Source of the DNA: JAXHMB01 sp034521755
Lineage (GTDB): Bacteria; Bacteroidota; Rhodothermia; Balneolales; Balneolaceae
NCBI GenBank assembly: GCA_034521755.1
Contig: JAXHMB010000004.1
Span: 310,001-374,000, forward strand
DNA length: 64,000 nt
Direction: 5' to 3'
The position numbers and the translations under genes were made by a program. Below the pieces are notes generated by a model. It saw only the letters and a list, made by a program, of their open reading frames with translations. It was not told the DNA's origin and made no database searches. Position 1 is the stretch's first letter. Each line of letters starts with the position of its first letter. Below are positions 50,314 to 61,700 of the stretch, piece after piece.

Positions 50314-51525
50314 ATGCTTAAGACAAAAAGTTTATCAGTTATCTTTGATACCCTGCCCCGGGCATACGCTATTTTAGCGCCGGCCCCCCAAGGCTTTGTG
50401 ATAGAAGAAGTTAATAGGGCTTTCCTGAATTTAACCGGCCGAACCAAAGACGAGCTTGCAGGCAACAACTATTTTGACGTTTTTCCAAAAGAACTCAACC
50501 AATATCAGGGGGCAAATACCTTAGATCTTTCGGAAATACTGCAACAGGTAACAACCCAAAATGAAAAGCATGTTACCGCTATAGTAAAACACACGCTTAC
50601 CCCCGCAGGTAAAAAAAACTCTGAGCCACGCTACTGGCAATTTACAAACGTACCCGTTTGTAATAATGATGAAGATGAAGTAGCCTTTATTATCCAGGAA
50701 CTGGAAGATGTTACCGAACAGCTGACAAAAAAAGAAAAAAGGCAAAACACTACCCGACAGCTCAGTTCCCGAAGTCAGCTGCAAGTCCAAAACAAGGTGC
50801 TTGAAGATCAGATAGCTCAAAAAATTAACCAGTACCGGGCCACCAACAAAGAACTGACCGATTTTATCTATTCCGTTTCACACGATCTGCGGGCCCCTCT
50901 TCGTCGCATAGACGGTTTTAGTCAAGAGCTCATGAACAGCTGCCAGCATCAGCTGGACGAAACAGCGACACACTATCTGAAACGGATACGTCAGGGTGCG
51001 CAGGATATGGGCAACCTCATTGATGATTTGCTTAAGCTTTCCCGCATTTCAAGACGTAAAGCTGAAATTGAATCCATTAATATATCGGAGCTTGCACAAT
51101 CTGTTTTTGACCAGCTCATTGAACTTGAAGAAGACAGAGAAGTAAATTTCACTGCTGAAAAGAATTTAACGGCACAAGTCGACAAGGGACTGGTTAAAGC
51201 TATGTTGACCAACCTCATTTCCAATGCTATAAAGTTTACGGGAAAGAAAGAAAAAGCCGAAATAGAAATTGGAAAAACAAACAAAGATGGAAGCTCTTCC
51301 TTTTATATTAAAGACAATGGCGTGGGTTTTGATCCGGCATATGCCGACAAGCTTTTTAAAGCTTTTGAACGGCTGCACAGCCAAAAAGAATTTCCGGGTT
51401 CCGGCATCGGGCTGGCTACCGTAAAGCGAATTGTGACTTTGCACGGCGGTACAATCCGGGCTGAAAGCACTCCGGATGAAGGCGCAACCTTTTACTTTAA
51501 TTTTGAAAGCAGCCAACAATTATGA
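50314..51525 (+). CDS. PAS-domain sensor histidine kinase
   Basis: 403 residues, soluble. PAS domain (about 8-140, GFVIEEVNRAFLNLTGRTKDEL), coiled coil (about 145-178), HisKA box FIYSVSHDLRAPLRRIDGFSQEL (phospho-His), then HATPase: NLISNAIKFTGKKEKAE (N box), YIKDNGVGFDPAYADKLF (G1) and GSGIGLATVKRIVTLHGG (G2). Bacteriophytochrome-like HisKA type. Its stop overlaps the start of the next receiver gene as ATGA, so the pair is translationally coupled. Signal unknown. Confidence 0.92.
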   Translation: MLKTKSLSVIFDTLPRAYAILAPAPQGFVIEEVNRAFLNLTGRTKDELAGNNYFDVFPKELNQYQGANTLDLSEILQQVTTQNEKHVTAIVKHTLTPAGKKNSEPRYWQFTNVPVCNNDEDEVAFIIQELEDVTEQLTKKEKRQNTTRQLSSRSQLQVQNKVLEDQIAQKINQYRATNKELTDFIYSVSHDLRAPLRRIDGFSQELMNSCQHQLDETATHYLKRIRQGAQDMGNLIDDLLKLSRISRRKAEIESINISELAQSVFDQLIELEEDREVNFTAEKNLTAQVDKGLVKAMLTNLISNAIKFTGKKEKAEIEIGKTNKDGSSSFYIKDNGVGFDPAYADKLFKAFERLHSQKEFPGSGIGLATVKRIVTLHGGTIRAESTPDEGATFYFNFESSQQL

Positions 51526-51959
51526 ATAAAGAAACCAAATATATTCTTTTGATAGAAGACAACCCCGACGATATAGAACTGACAAAGCTGGCTTTTCAAA
51601 AGAATAATTTTGCCAACGAAATTAAAGTAGTAGAAGATGGACAGGAAGCCATTGATTTCCTGCTGGGCGATCATCCCGATGGAGTTGAAGAAAATGGACT
51701 TCCGGAACTTATACTGCTGGATTTAAAGCTGCCAAAACTAAACGGGCATGAGGTATTGAGAAAAATTAAGGCCGAGAATTCCACAAAGCGTATTCCCGTG
51801 GTCATTTTAACTTCGTCACAAGAAGAGGAAGATATTATTAAAGGATATGATTTAGGTGCCAACAGTTACGTTCGAAAACCTGTTGATTACCAAGACTTTG
51901 TAGAGGTTGTCAACAACATGGGGGTCTATTGGCTGGCCATTAATAAAAGTACGATTTAG
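51522..51959 (+). CDS. Single-domain response regulator (Rcp1-like)
   Basis: 145 residues. Receiver motifs: YILLIEDNPDDIELTKLAFQKN, ELILLDLKLPKLNGHEVL (phospho-Asp), VILTSSQEEEDI and SYVRKPVDYQDFVE. The long family form (about 140-150 residues) is typical of Rcp1-type receivers serving phytochrome-like kinases, which matches the upstream kinase. No output domain, so it relays phosphate or acts by protein contact. Confidence 0.92.
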   Translation: MNKETKYILLIEDNPDDIELTKLAFQKNNFANEIKVVEDGQEAIDFLLGDHPDGVEENGLPELILLDLKLPKLNGHEVLRKIKAENSTKRIPVVILTSSQEEEDIIKGYDLGANSYVRKPVDYQDFVEVVNNMGVYWLAINKSTI

Positions 51960-52004
51960 CAACAGTTTTATATTTTGATTTATCAATAAGCAAGGAGATC
52001 AACC

Positions 52005-55000
52005 ATGGGAAAAGTACACCACCTTTTATTACTCGAGGATGACGAGAGTGATGCCGATCTCATCCGGATAGAACTGGACAAACTGGATATAGATATCCGT
52101 GTGGAAGTTATTGCCGAAAAAGACGAGCTTATCAGCCGCCTTAAAAATGATCAGCCCGACCTTATCATCAGTGATTACAACCTGCCCTCATTTACCGGCA
52201 CCGAAGCACTTAGCATGGTTCGTGAGAAATATCCTCATCTGCCTTTTATACTGGTTTCGGGGTATATAGGCGAAGAAAAAGCGGTAGACGCCATGCGCAA
52301 AGGTGCCAGCGATTATGCAATGAAGGAAAATCTGGACCGCCTGGGAGCATCCGTGCGTCGCGAAATAGCAAATTACGAAGAGCATAAACAGCAACAGGAA
52401 AAACTGAAAGAAACACAGGCTCGTTATGAAACACTTGTCAAGTCGGTAAATGGAATTGTTTGGGAAGCAGATGTCCAAACGTTTGAATTTTATTATATAA
52501 GCCCGCAATCGCAGAAAATTTTAGGCTACAGCCCCAAAACATGGTTGCAAACTCCCAATTTCTGGCAAGAGCACATCCACCCCGAAGATCGGGAAAAAGC
52601 TATAACCTACTGCCAACAAGAAGCCCAAAAAGGCAGCGACCATACCTTTGAATACCGAATGATTGATGCCAATGGAGAAGTTGTCTGGCTACGCGATTAT
52701 GTAACTGTTGTATCAGAAGGCGGAAAGCCTGTTCGGATGCGCGGGCTTATGGTTAATATCTCAAAACAAAAAAAGGCCGAACAGCAGCGCGACAAGGCCT
52801 ACCATATTGCCGATATTGGCCACTGGGAGCTCGACCTTATTAACGAAGAGCTTAACTGGTCGGATACTGTTAAGAAACTTCATGAAGTAGGTGCCGACTA
52901 TAAACCTGAGCTGGACACCGCCATCAATTTTTATAAAGAAGGAGAACACCGTCGGAAGATAAGTGATGCCGTTGAAAACGCTATTGAAACCGGTGAGCCC
53001 TTTGATACAGAGCTGAAAATTATAACGTCCGGCGGCAACGAAAAGTGGGTGCGTGCTGTAGGCGAAACAGAATTCCGCAATGGAAAATGTGTGCGTATTT
53101 ACGGCAGTACGCAGGATATAACACAGCGCAAAGAAACGGAACAGAAACTCCGCGATGTAGTAGAACACAGCACCAACATGTTTTACCGGCACGACACTGA
53201 ACACGTGCTCAGTTACGTAAGTCCGCAGGCGGCTGACTTTTTAGGGTGCTCTCCCGAAGAAGCCAAAATACGTTGGACCGAATTTGTCACCGACCATCCC
53301 ATTAATGAAAAAGGATTTCAAAACACTCAAAGAGCCATTGAAACCGGTGAAAGACAGCCCTCCTTTACTCTTCAGCTGCGAAAAGTGAACGGCGAAACAA
53401 TCTGGGTGCGGGTAAGCGAGGCTCCAATGGTTGAAAATGGAGAAACGGTAGCCATTGTTGGATCGCTGACCGACATCACCGAACAAAGAGAATATGAAGA
53501 ACAACTGCAGGAAAGTCTCGAAAGATACGAATATGTTACCGAGGCAACCTCTGATGCCGTTTGGGACTGGGATCTGCAGGAAGATACAGTGTTCTGGGGC
53601 AGGGGTTTTGAAAACTTGTTTGGTTATAAAGTAGATGAGCTGGCCAAAAACAGCTCTTCGTGGACCGACCATATTCATCCCGACGACAAGGACTGGGTTT
53701 ATAGTAACATTCAGGAAGCCATTCAGGGAGACGACCAAAACTGGTTTGAAGAATATCGTTACCTGAGAGCCGATGGCAGATACGCCTATGTAGAAGATCG
53801 CGGTTTTATAATCCGTGACGAAAACGGGGAGGCTTTGCGGATGATCGGCGCCATGCGCGACGTCACCGAAGAAAAGCAGATTGAAATTCAAACCACGCTA
53901 AAACAAAAAATATCCAGATTTTTTAAACTGGATGAAGAGCTGGACAATATTCTTCAGAATGTGCTGCAATACCTTACCATTTTCGGGCATTTCAGTACCG
54001 CAGAAATATGGCTTACCAGCTTCGATACCAAGCACCTAAACCTGATTTCTTCTTATGCCAAAGATAAACCGGGAAAGAACTTTTATAAAAACAGTAAGGA
54101 CATTTCCAAATTTGTAAAAGGCGAAGGCCTGCCCGGAACTGTTTGGAGTGTTCAACAAATACAGGTTTGGAATAATATTGACACCGCCAACTCTTTTATT
54201 CGCAAAAAGGCCGCAAAGAAAGGTGAGCTTAAATCAGCCCTGGGACTCCCCCTTTTTCACAATGAAAATTTTGTTGGCACTTTATTGTTGGGAAGCAGTG
54301 AAATGATGGATGAAAGTTCTTTTGAGCTTAGTTTTTATGAAGAACTGGAACAATTTCTGGGCGCAGAGATTATCCGAAAACAACAGGAACAAGAGTTCCG
54401 GCTTCTTTTTGAAAGTGCTCCAGACCTCATGGCCATTGCCGGACCCAATGATCGCTTTGTAAAAGTAAATCCTACCTTTTGCGAGCTTTTGGGATATACC
54501 GAAGAAGAAATAACCTCTCAGTCCTTTGAAAACTTTCTGCATCCTGACGATCTGGAACCTACCAAAACCGAATACCAAGAGACCATTACGGGCAAACGCC
54601 AGGCAGATAATTTTATAAACAGATACCGAACAAAATCCGGCGAATACCGATGGCTTTCCTGGAGTTCATCGCCGGCCTTTGGAGAAGATGACCTGGTGTT
54701 TTCTTATGCAAGAGACATCACCCAAAAAATGGAGCTGGAGCAGCTTCTTGAACAGGCTCAAAAAATGGCGCGCATCGGGGCCTGGGAACTTGACCTCAAA
54801 TCTGAAACCATATTCTGGTCGCCTATCACCCGGGAAATTCACGAAGCGGAACCCGATTTTACTCCTGATCTGGAAGAGGGCCTTAATTTTTATAAAGAGA
54901 GTGAAAGCCGCGAAACTATCCGAAAAGCAGTTGAGCGCGCAATTGAAGAAGGAGAATCATGGGATGAAGAACTTAAGATTATAACAGCCAAAGGCAACGA

Positions 55001-56925
55001 AAAATGGGTGCGTACTAAAGGAGAACCCCTTTTTGCAGACGGCGGATGCGTTAAAATCTATGGCAGCTTTCAGGATATCCACGACCGCAAGACCTTTGAG
55101 GTAGAGCTGGAGCAGCGCAATGAATTTATTGAAGCCATCTTAAACAATCTCCCGATTGGCATTGCTGTAAATCGCATAGATGACGAAAAAACAATACTGA
55201 TGAACGATAAATTCAGCGAGATTTACGGCTGGCCCGAAGAAGACCTGACCAATGTAGAAACATTCTTCGAAAAAGTCTTTCCTGATGAAGAATACCGTAA
55301 AGAGATAGCCGCCAAGATTCGTGAAGACCTGGAAAGTGGCAATCCGGATAGAATGGAATGGGATAATATTAAAATTACCACAAAAGAAGGGGAACAAAGA
55401 ATTATAGACGGTAAAAATATTCCGCTTTTTGATCAAAACCAGATGATCTCTACCGTTATTGATGTAACGGCAGAGAAAAAAGCCGAGCGAGAAAAAGCCG
55501 AAACTCTGCAACGTATTGGAGATGCCTTTTTTGCTGTTGACGAAGACTGGACAGTAACCTATTGGAATAAACGAGCCGAAGAAATGATTGGGACGCCCAG
55601 AGAACAGGTTGTAGGTAAAAATCTGTGGGAAGTATATGACGATGCAGTAGAACTTGAATTTTACAGCAAGTATCATAAGGCCGTTAAAGAGCAGAAGGCC
55701 GTTCAATTTGAGGAATATTATCCAACCCTGGAAAAATGGTTTGAGGTAAGCGCTTATCCATCAGAGACAGGGCTTTCTGTCTACTTCAGGGATGTTACCG
55801 AGCGCAAAAAGAGTGAAGAGCGAATACGACAAATTAACAAACGGTTTGAAAAAGTAACCAAAGCAACCAACGACGCCATCTGGGACTTTAACGTAACAGA
55901 CGACGATCTTTTCTGGGGCAAGGGTTTTGAAACGCTTTTCGGCTACGATCCAGATGAAACAGACCCTGATTTTGACTTTCTCATCAGCCTTATTCATCCC
56001 GAAGATCGTGATCGAGATTATTGGCAAAATTGAAGAATATATGAAGCCTGGTAACAAAAATGACTGGTACCAAGAATACCGGTTCAGGAAAAACGATGGC
56101 ACCTATGCTCCGGTAATGGACCGCGCCATTTTTATTCGAAATGAAGCCGGAGAAGTAACCCGCGTTGTTGGGGCTATGACCGATCTAACCAAGCAAAAAC
56201 AAAATGAGGAAGCGCTGAAAAAACTCAATAAAGAACTGGAAGCCAGCAACAGAGAACTTGAACAGTTTGCCTATGTGGCATCACACGACTTGCAAGAGCC
56301 CCTTCGCATGGTATCAAGCTTCTTAAAACGACTGGAAAGTAAATACGCCGACCAGCTTGATGAAAAAGCGCAGCAGTATATAGACTTTGCTGTAGGCGGC
56401 TCACAACGTATGCGACAAATTATCCTGGACCTGCTCAACTACTCACGCATGAATCAGGATGAGTTTAAGCGCGAGCCGCTCGATGTAAACAACCTGATTG
56501 AAGAGGTTCTAAAACTGGAGCATACCATAATTGATGACAGCAAAGCTGAAATTACATATAACAATCTGCCAACCGTAAAAGCGGCCAAAACACCCCTCCA
56601 ACAGGTCTTTAAGAATCTCATCAATAACGGTATCAAATATCGCAAGCCCAACGAGAAACCTCATATTACTATTGAAGGAAAAGAAAAAGACAATCGATGG
56701 GAGTTTGCTGTATCCGATAACGGCATCGGTATTAAAAAAGAATTTCAGGATAATATTTTTACCATCTTTCAGCGTCTGCACACCCAGGATGAATATGCCG
56801 GCACAGGCATCGGCCTGTCGGTAGCCAAAAAAATTGTGGAAAAGCACGGCGGTGAAATATGGGTAGAGTCAGAAGAAGGCAAGGGAAGTACCTTTTATTT
56901 TACCATTGCAAAAGAACAAAAATAA
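52005..56925 (+). pseudogene. Giant receiver-multiPAS-GAF histidine kinase, one frameshift
   Basis: About 1640 residues when joined. Order: receiver (1-125, LIISDYNLPSFTG), PAS1-4 (about 140-635), GAF (about 640-800), PAS5-8 (about 805-1275), PAS9 broken at residue about 1335, then in the second frame LEQFAYVASHDLQEPLRMVSSF (HisKA), NLINNGIKYRKPNEK (N box), AVSDNGIGIKKEF and GTGIGLSVAKKIVEKHGG. An extra A at about 56017 (CGAGATTATTGGC for CGAGTTATTGGC) breaks the frame; without it PAS9 reads HPEDRDRVIGKIEEYM. All other parts are intact. The receiver would accept phosphate from another kinase in the array. Confidence 0.85.
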
Positions 56926-56940
56926 AGCCATACAAAAAAA

Positions 56941-58287
56941 TTGAAAACCCTTTGGCACGCATATAAATCAACCATTTATACCCATTGTACCGAGACCGGA
57001 ATATCCCGCAACTCGGTGCCTTATTGGAAAAACAGGCTGTTTGCAGCAACTGTACTCTTTACTATTCCTCTGAGTTTCATCACCCTTATTCCGGGTATCT
57101 ACATGGGATATACCCTTTGGCTTGTCGGGCTTTTGGTTTCCGATTTAATTGCTGTTTTAACGATACTGTTCGTCGCTTTTGTGCCCGGTATATCTGTGTT
57201 TGCCCGCAAAATTCTTTTTAACCTGGCCATGTATCAAACTTCTGTAGTTCTACTGCACTACCTGGGCTCAAACGGGCCCGGTCTGCTGTATTTATTAGCT
57301 ATTACCATTTTTGTGCTGCTCAGCCTCGACCAATGGTACGGCTATCTTACATTTATACTGAATGCCTTGGTCTGCATCTTTTTTGGCGCTGCTATCCATT
57401 ATGGTTTTGCCAGCCATGTCCTCATGGGCGAATATCAGCTTGACGCATGGATTGGCGTTTCTTCAAACCTGGTGTTCTTAAGCGGCATAGCCGTTTTTCT
57501 GGTCCCAAAACTGTTTGATGGGCTGCAGGCTTCGTTTGAAGAACAGGAAGATCTGCAGAAGGAGTTGAAAGAATCGGTAGAAAATTTAAACGACAAGAAC
57601 CAAGAGCTTGAACAATTTGCCTACACCATTTCTCATGACCTGAAAGAACCGCTTAGAATGGTACGCAGCTTTATGAAACTGCTAAAAAATAAATACAGCA
57701 ATAAACTTGACGAAAAAGCACACGAATATATCCACTATGCCGTTGACGGTGCTGAACGGATGAGCATAAATATCGATGATCTGTTGGAATATTCACGCAT
57801 TGGCCGCAAATACACCACTGTAGAAAAAACAGATCTCAATCACCTGCTGGATGAAGTGTTGCAAAACCTTCAGGTTGATATTAAAGATAAAAATGCAAAA
57901 ATAACCGCTGCCGGATTGCCCGTTCTTCCCGTAGTGCCCGTAGCTGTTAAAATGCTTTTCCAAAATCTTATTTCCAACGGACTCAAATATCAGCCTAAGG
58001 ACAACCGGCCCGAGATTCATATAACAGTCGAAGAGCAGGGTGAGACATGGAAGTTTTCATTTTCTGACAACGGTATTGGCATTAACCCAAAGTACCACGA
58101 TCAAATATTTGCTGTTTTTAAACGCCTGCACACCCGCAATGAATATTCCGGCAGCGGCATGGGGCTGGCTATTTCTAAAAAAATTGTGGAGCAGCACGAC
58201 GGCTCCATTTGGGTGGAATCACGCGGAAATGAAGGAAGCACATTTAGTTTTACCATAAGTAAGCATTACCTTAAAGAAAAAAGATAG
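56941..58287 (+). CDS. Membrane-bound sensor histidine kinase
   Basis: 448 residues. Six hydrophobic helices (about residues 32-200) form a membrane sensor with no recognised family. After a coiled coil (EEQEDLQKELKESVENLNDKNQELEQF) the core begins: AYTISHDLKEPLRMVRSFMKLL (phospho-His), NLISNGLKYQPKDNRPE (N), SFSDNGIGINPKYHDQIF (G1) and GSGMGLAISKKIVEQHDG (G2). HisKA region is similar to that of the giant PAS kinase. Start is TTG at 56941; no ATG precedes the first helix. Separated from the giant kinase by 15 bp. Confidence 0.88.
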   Translation: MKTLWHAYKSTIYTHCTETGISRNSVPYWKNRLFAATVLFTIPLSFITLIPGIYMGYTLWLVGLLVSDLIAVLTILFVAFVPGISVFARKILFNLAMYQTSVVLLHYLGSNGPGLLYLLAITIFVLLSLDQWYGYLTFILNALVCIFFGAAIHYGFASHVLMGEYQLDAWIGVSSNLVFLSGIAVFLVPKLFDGLQASFEEQEDLQKELKESVENLNDKNQELEQFAYTISHDLKEPLRMVRSFMKLLKNKYSNKLDEKAHEYIHYAVDGAERMSINIDDLLEYSRIGRKYTTVEKTDLNHLLDEVLQNLQVDIKDKNAKITAAGLPVLPVVPVAVKMLFQNLISNGLKYQPKDNRPEIHITVEEQGETWKFSFSDNGIGINPKYHDQIFAVFKRLHTRNEYSGSGMGLAISKKIVEQHDGSIWVESRGNEGSTFSFTISKHYLKEKR

Positions 58288-58315
58288 AGACAAAACAGAA
58301 CAATGGGAGCCCCTT

Positions 58316-58753
58316 ATGGACGCTATACATATTTTACTCGTCGAAGACAATGAAGGAGATGTAGTACTTACTACCGAAGCATTGGAAGAGGGGAAAATTG
58401 CCAACTCTATATCTGTTGTTAAAGACGGATGGGAAGCCATTCAGTACCTGGAACAAAACGAAGGATACGAAGCTAAAGAACTTCCGGACCTTGTGTTGCT
58501 GGATATCAACCTTCCCAAAGTAAATGGCCATGAGGTATTGAAGCATATTAAAACGAGTGAAAAGCTAAAACAAATCCCGGTTATTATGCTTACCACCTCA
58601 TCGGATGAAGTAGATATCCAAAAATCGTATAAAAACCACAGCAACTGCTATATCACCAAGCCGGTAGACGTCGATAATTTTATGGAAGTTATTTCTACGA
58701 TAGAAGACTTTTGGATATCTATTGTTCAACTTCCTTCCAAAGCACAAGAGTAA
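58316..58753 (+). CDS. Single-domain response regulator
   Basis: 145 residues, closely similar in layout to the receiver at 51522. IHILLVEDNEGDVVLTTEALEEGKI, LVLLDINLPKVNGHEVLKHI (phospho-Asp), VIMLTTSSDEVDI and CYITKPVDVDNFME. Receiver only. It lies 28 bp after the membrane kinase and 9 bp before the next gene, so it belongs to the same transcript. Confidence 0.92.
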   Translation: MDAIHILLVEDNEGDVVLTTEALEEGKIANSISVVKDGWEAIQYLEQNEGYEAKELPDLVLLDINLPKVNGHEVLKHIKTSEKLKQIPVIMLTTSSDEVDIQKSYKNHSNCYITKPVDVDNFMEVISTIEDFWISIVQLPSKAQE

Positions 58754-58762
58754 AGAAACCCC

Positions 58763-61700
58763 ATGGCAATACTTGAGCAAAATATCCATGTGTTAATTAT
58801 AGAAGATAATCCGGGAGATTATGTTCTTATACAGGAGTACCTGCTTGAAGAAGCAGAAAACCCAACTATTGAACATGTTAAAACATTTGCCGATGCACAA
58901 AAACACCTGACAGAGGATAACAGCTTCGACTCCATTCTGCTGGATCTTACCCTACCCGATACCAGCGGCGAAACGCTTGTAGAAAATATTATAGACCTGG
59001 CCGGCCAAACTCCGGTGATTGTATTAACAGGTTATGAAAACGAACAGTTTGGCCTCAAAACCCTGGGTATGGGTATTGCAGACTATCTGCTCAAGGATGA
59101 ACTGAATCCTTATCTGCTGGCAAAAAGTATTTCTTACAGTATTGAGCGTAACCGCATCAACCAAAACCTGAAAAAGTCTGAACAGCAGTATCGCAACCTT
59201 TTTGACCTCAGTCCACTGCCAAAATGGGTTTATGATGCCGAGACCCTTAAATTTCTGGATGTCAACCAGCGTGCCATCAGCCACTATGGCTACACACGGG
59301 ATGAATTTCTTTCCATGACCATCAGGGATATTCGCCCAAAAGAAGGAATACCTGCGATGGAGAAGGCCATGGAAAATTCACTGCAGGCCGAAGGTTTCTA
59401 TGACGCCGGCACACATACGCACCGGAAAAAAAATGGCGACCTGATTCAGGTTCACATCCGAAGCAAGTTAATTACCTATGGTGGCCGAAAAGCAAAAATA
59501 ATTATTGCCAATGATATCACACAAAAGATAGAAGCAGAACGTGAACTAAGGCTAAGCGAACAACGATTTAAATCTCTTGTGCAAGAAGGTGCTGACATGA
59601 TTGCCGTACTGGACGAAGAGGGCGACTATAAATATATAAGTGCAAATTACGAGCAAATAACAGGCTGGAAACCCGGGGAACTGATTGGTAAAAACGCCTT
59701 TGATTATATTTATCCCGAAGACAGAAAAACAATACAAAAGGTTTTCCAGGAGCTACAAGACAACAAGCAGGCAAAAACGCCACCTTTTCGATTTAAGCAT
59801 AAAGAAAAAGGCTGGATGTGGATAGAAAGCACAGGAAGAAAACTTTCTGAAGATGCTGCTATAGACGGTTTTATAATTAACAGCCACGATGTAACCGAAA
59901 GCATAAAGCGGGAACAAAAACTACAGGAAAGCCTGGAGCTGTATGAGTATGTTACCAAAGCTACTGATGATATTATTTACGACTGGGATATCGAAAACGA
60001 CAATTTGAAGTGGGATGACAGTTTTCGAGAAAAGTTTGTTTATAATATTGAAGGCGGAACCTATACCATCCAAGACTGGATTCAAAATGTGCACCCGGAA
60101 GACCTTGAAGATGCAGAAGCGAGCCTCTATAGTACTTTAGAAGATTCCTCACAGTCAAAGTTGGAACAGGAGTACCGGGTTCAAAAGAAGGACGGCAGCT
60201 ATGCTACCGTCTTTGAGCGAGGTTTCATTATCAGAAACAGTTCAGGACAGGCAGAACGCATGATCGGCTCACTGCAGGATATCACCGAGCGCAAAGAATA
60301 CGAAGAAAAACTCGAGGAGCTGGCCCTGGTTGCCGCAAAAACAACGGATATTATTATTATAACTGATCCGGATGAGCGTATTACCTGGGTTAATAATGCT
60401 TTTGAAAAGCTAACCGGATATAGCTTTGATGAGGCAAAAGAAAAAATTCCCGGCGACTTTTTACAAGGGCCTGAAACAGATCCGGCAACCAGAAAACGGC
60501 TGGCCGAAAAAATTGACCGGAAAGAGTCTCTGCAAGAAGTGATATTGAACTATTCAAAATCCGGTGAAAAATACTGGCTGGACCTCACTATTGACCCCAT
60601 CTTTGATGACGAAGGCAACTGTGAAGGCTTCATCGCTATTGAAAAAGATGTTACTGAACAAATTGAACAGCAGCGCAAGCTTCAGGAAAGTGTCAATCGG
60701 TATAAAACTGTTTCCAAGGCTACCAGCGACACCATCTGGGATCTTGACCTCGAAGAAGATACCATCCGTTATAATAGCAATATTTACAACTTTTTTAAGT
60801 ATGAAGAACAACAGGTAGATAATGCGGCAGAATGGTGGCGCGACAAGCTTCACCCTGACGACCGCCAGGAAGTTACACAAAAGTTGGCGGATGCTATCAA
60901 CAATGATACAGAACGTCTCCAGTTTGAGTATCGGTTTAAAACTGCCGACGGGACCTACAAATATGTTTACCACCGGGCTTTTATTATCAGGGATAAGCAT
61001 GGAAAAGCACAACGTATTATCGGCGCCATGCAGGACGTCACCCAGCAGAAGGAGCAGAAAGCTAAGCTCCGGGAAACCAATCGGGAAAATCGGTTGATAT
61101 TGGAATCTACTGCGGAAGGTATTTACGGTATTGATACCGAGGGAAAATGTACGTTTATCAATAAGGCGGCCTCCGATATGCTGGGCTACCGGGCGGAGGA
61201 GTGTATAGGCAAAAATATGCATAAGCTGATTCATCATAAATATGCGAATGGTAAGCACTATCCTGAAACGGAATGTCCAATTTTTGTTTCTAAAAACGAC
61301 CATGAAAGTTGCCGAGTCACCGATGATGTATTCTGGAGAGCCGACGGCTCCTGTTTTGACGTAGAGTACACGTCCAATCCTATGATCGAAGATGGAGAAA
61401 TAAAGGGAGCCGTTGTCGCTTTTTCTGATATCGCAGAACGAAAACAGCATGAGAGGGCGTTGAATGAATCCCTCAAAGAAAAGGAGACCCTGCTGATGGA
61501 AATTCATCACCGCGTTAAAAATAACCTGGCAGTAGTATCGGGTATGATGCAGCTTCAGGCTATGGAAGAAGAAAGCGAGGAGTTTAAAAATAAACTGCTT
61601 GACAGCGTTGCCCGCATTCACACCATGGCTTCAATTCATGAACTTCTCTATAAATCAGAAAGCTTTTCAAAACTGGCCTTTGACGAAAACATTAAAAGAC

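Noticed and set aside
60554..61621. Long minus-strand open frame (355 codons) opposite the 1117-residue kinase
   Set aside because: It is the antisense shadow of a clearly coding, domain-rich gene and shows no family resemblance of its own.
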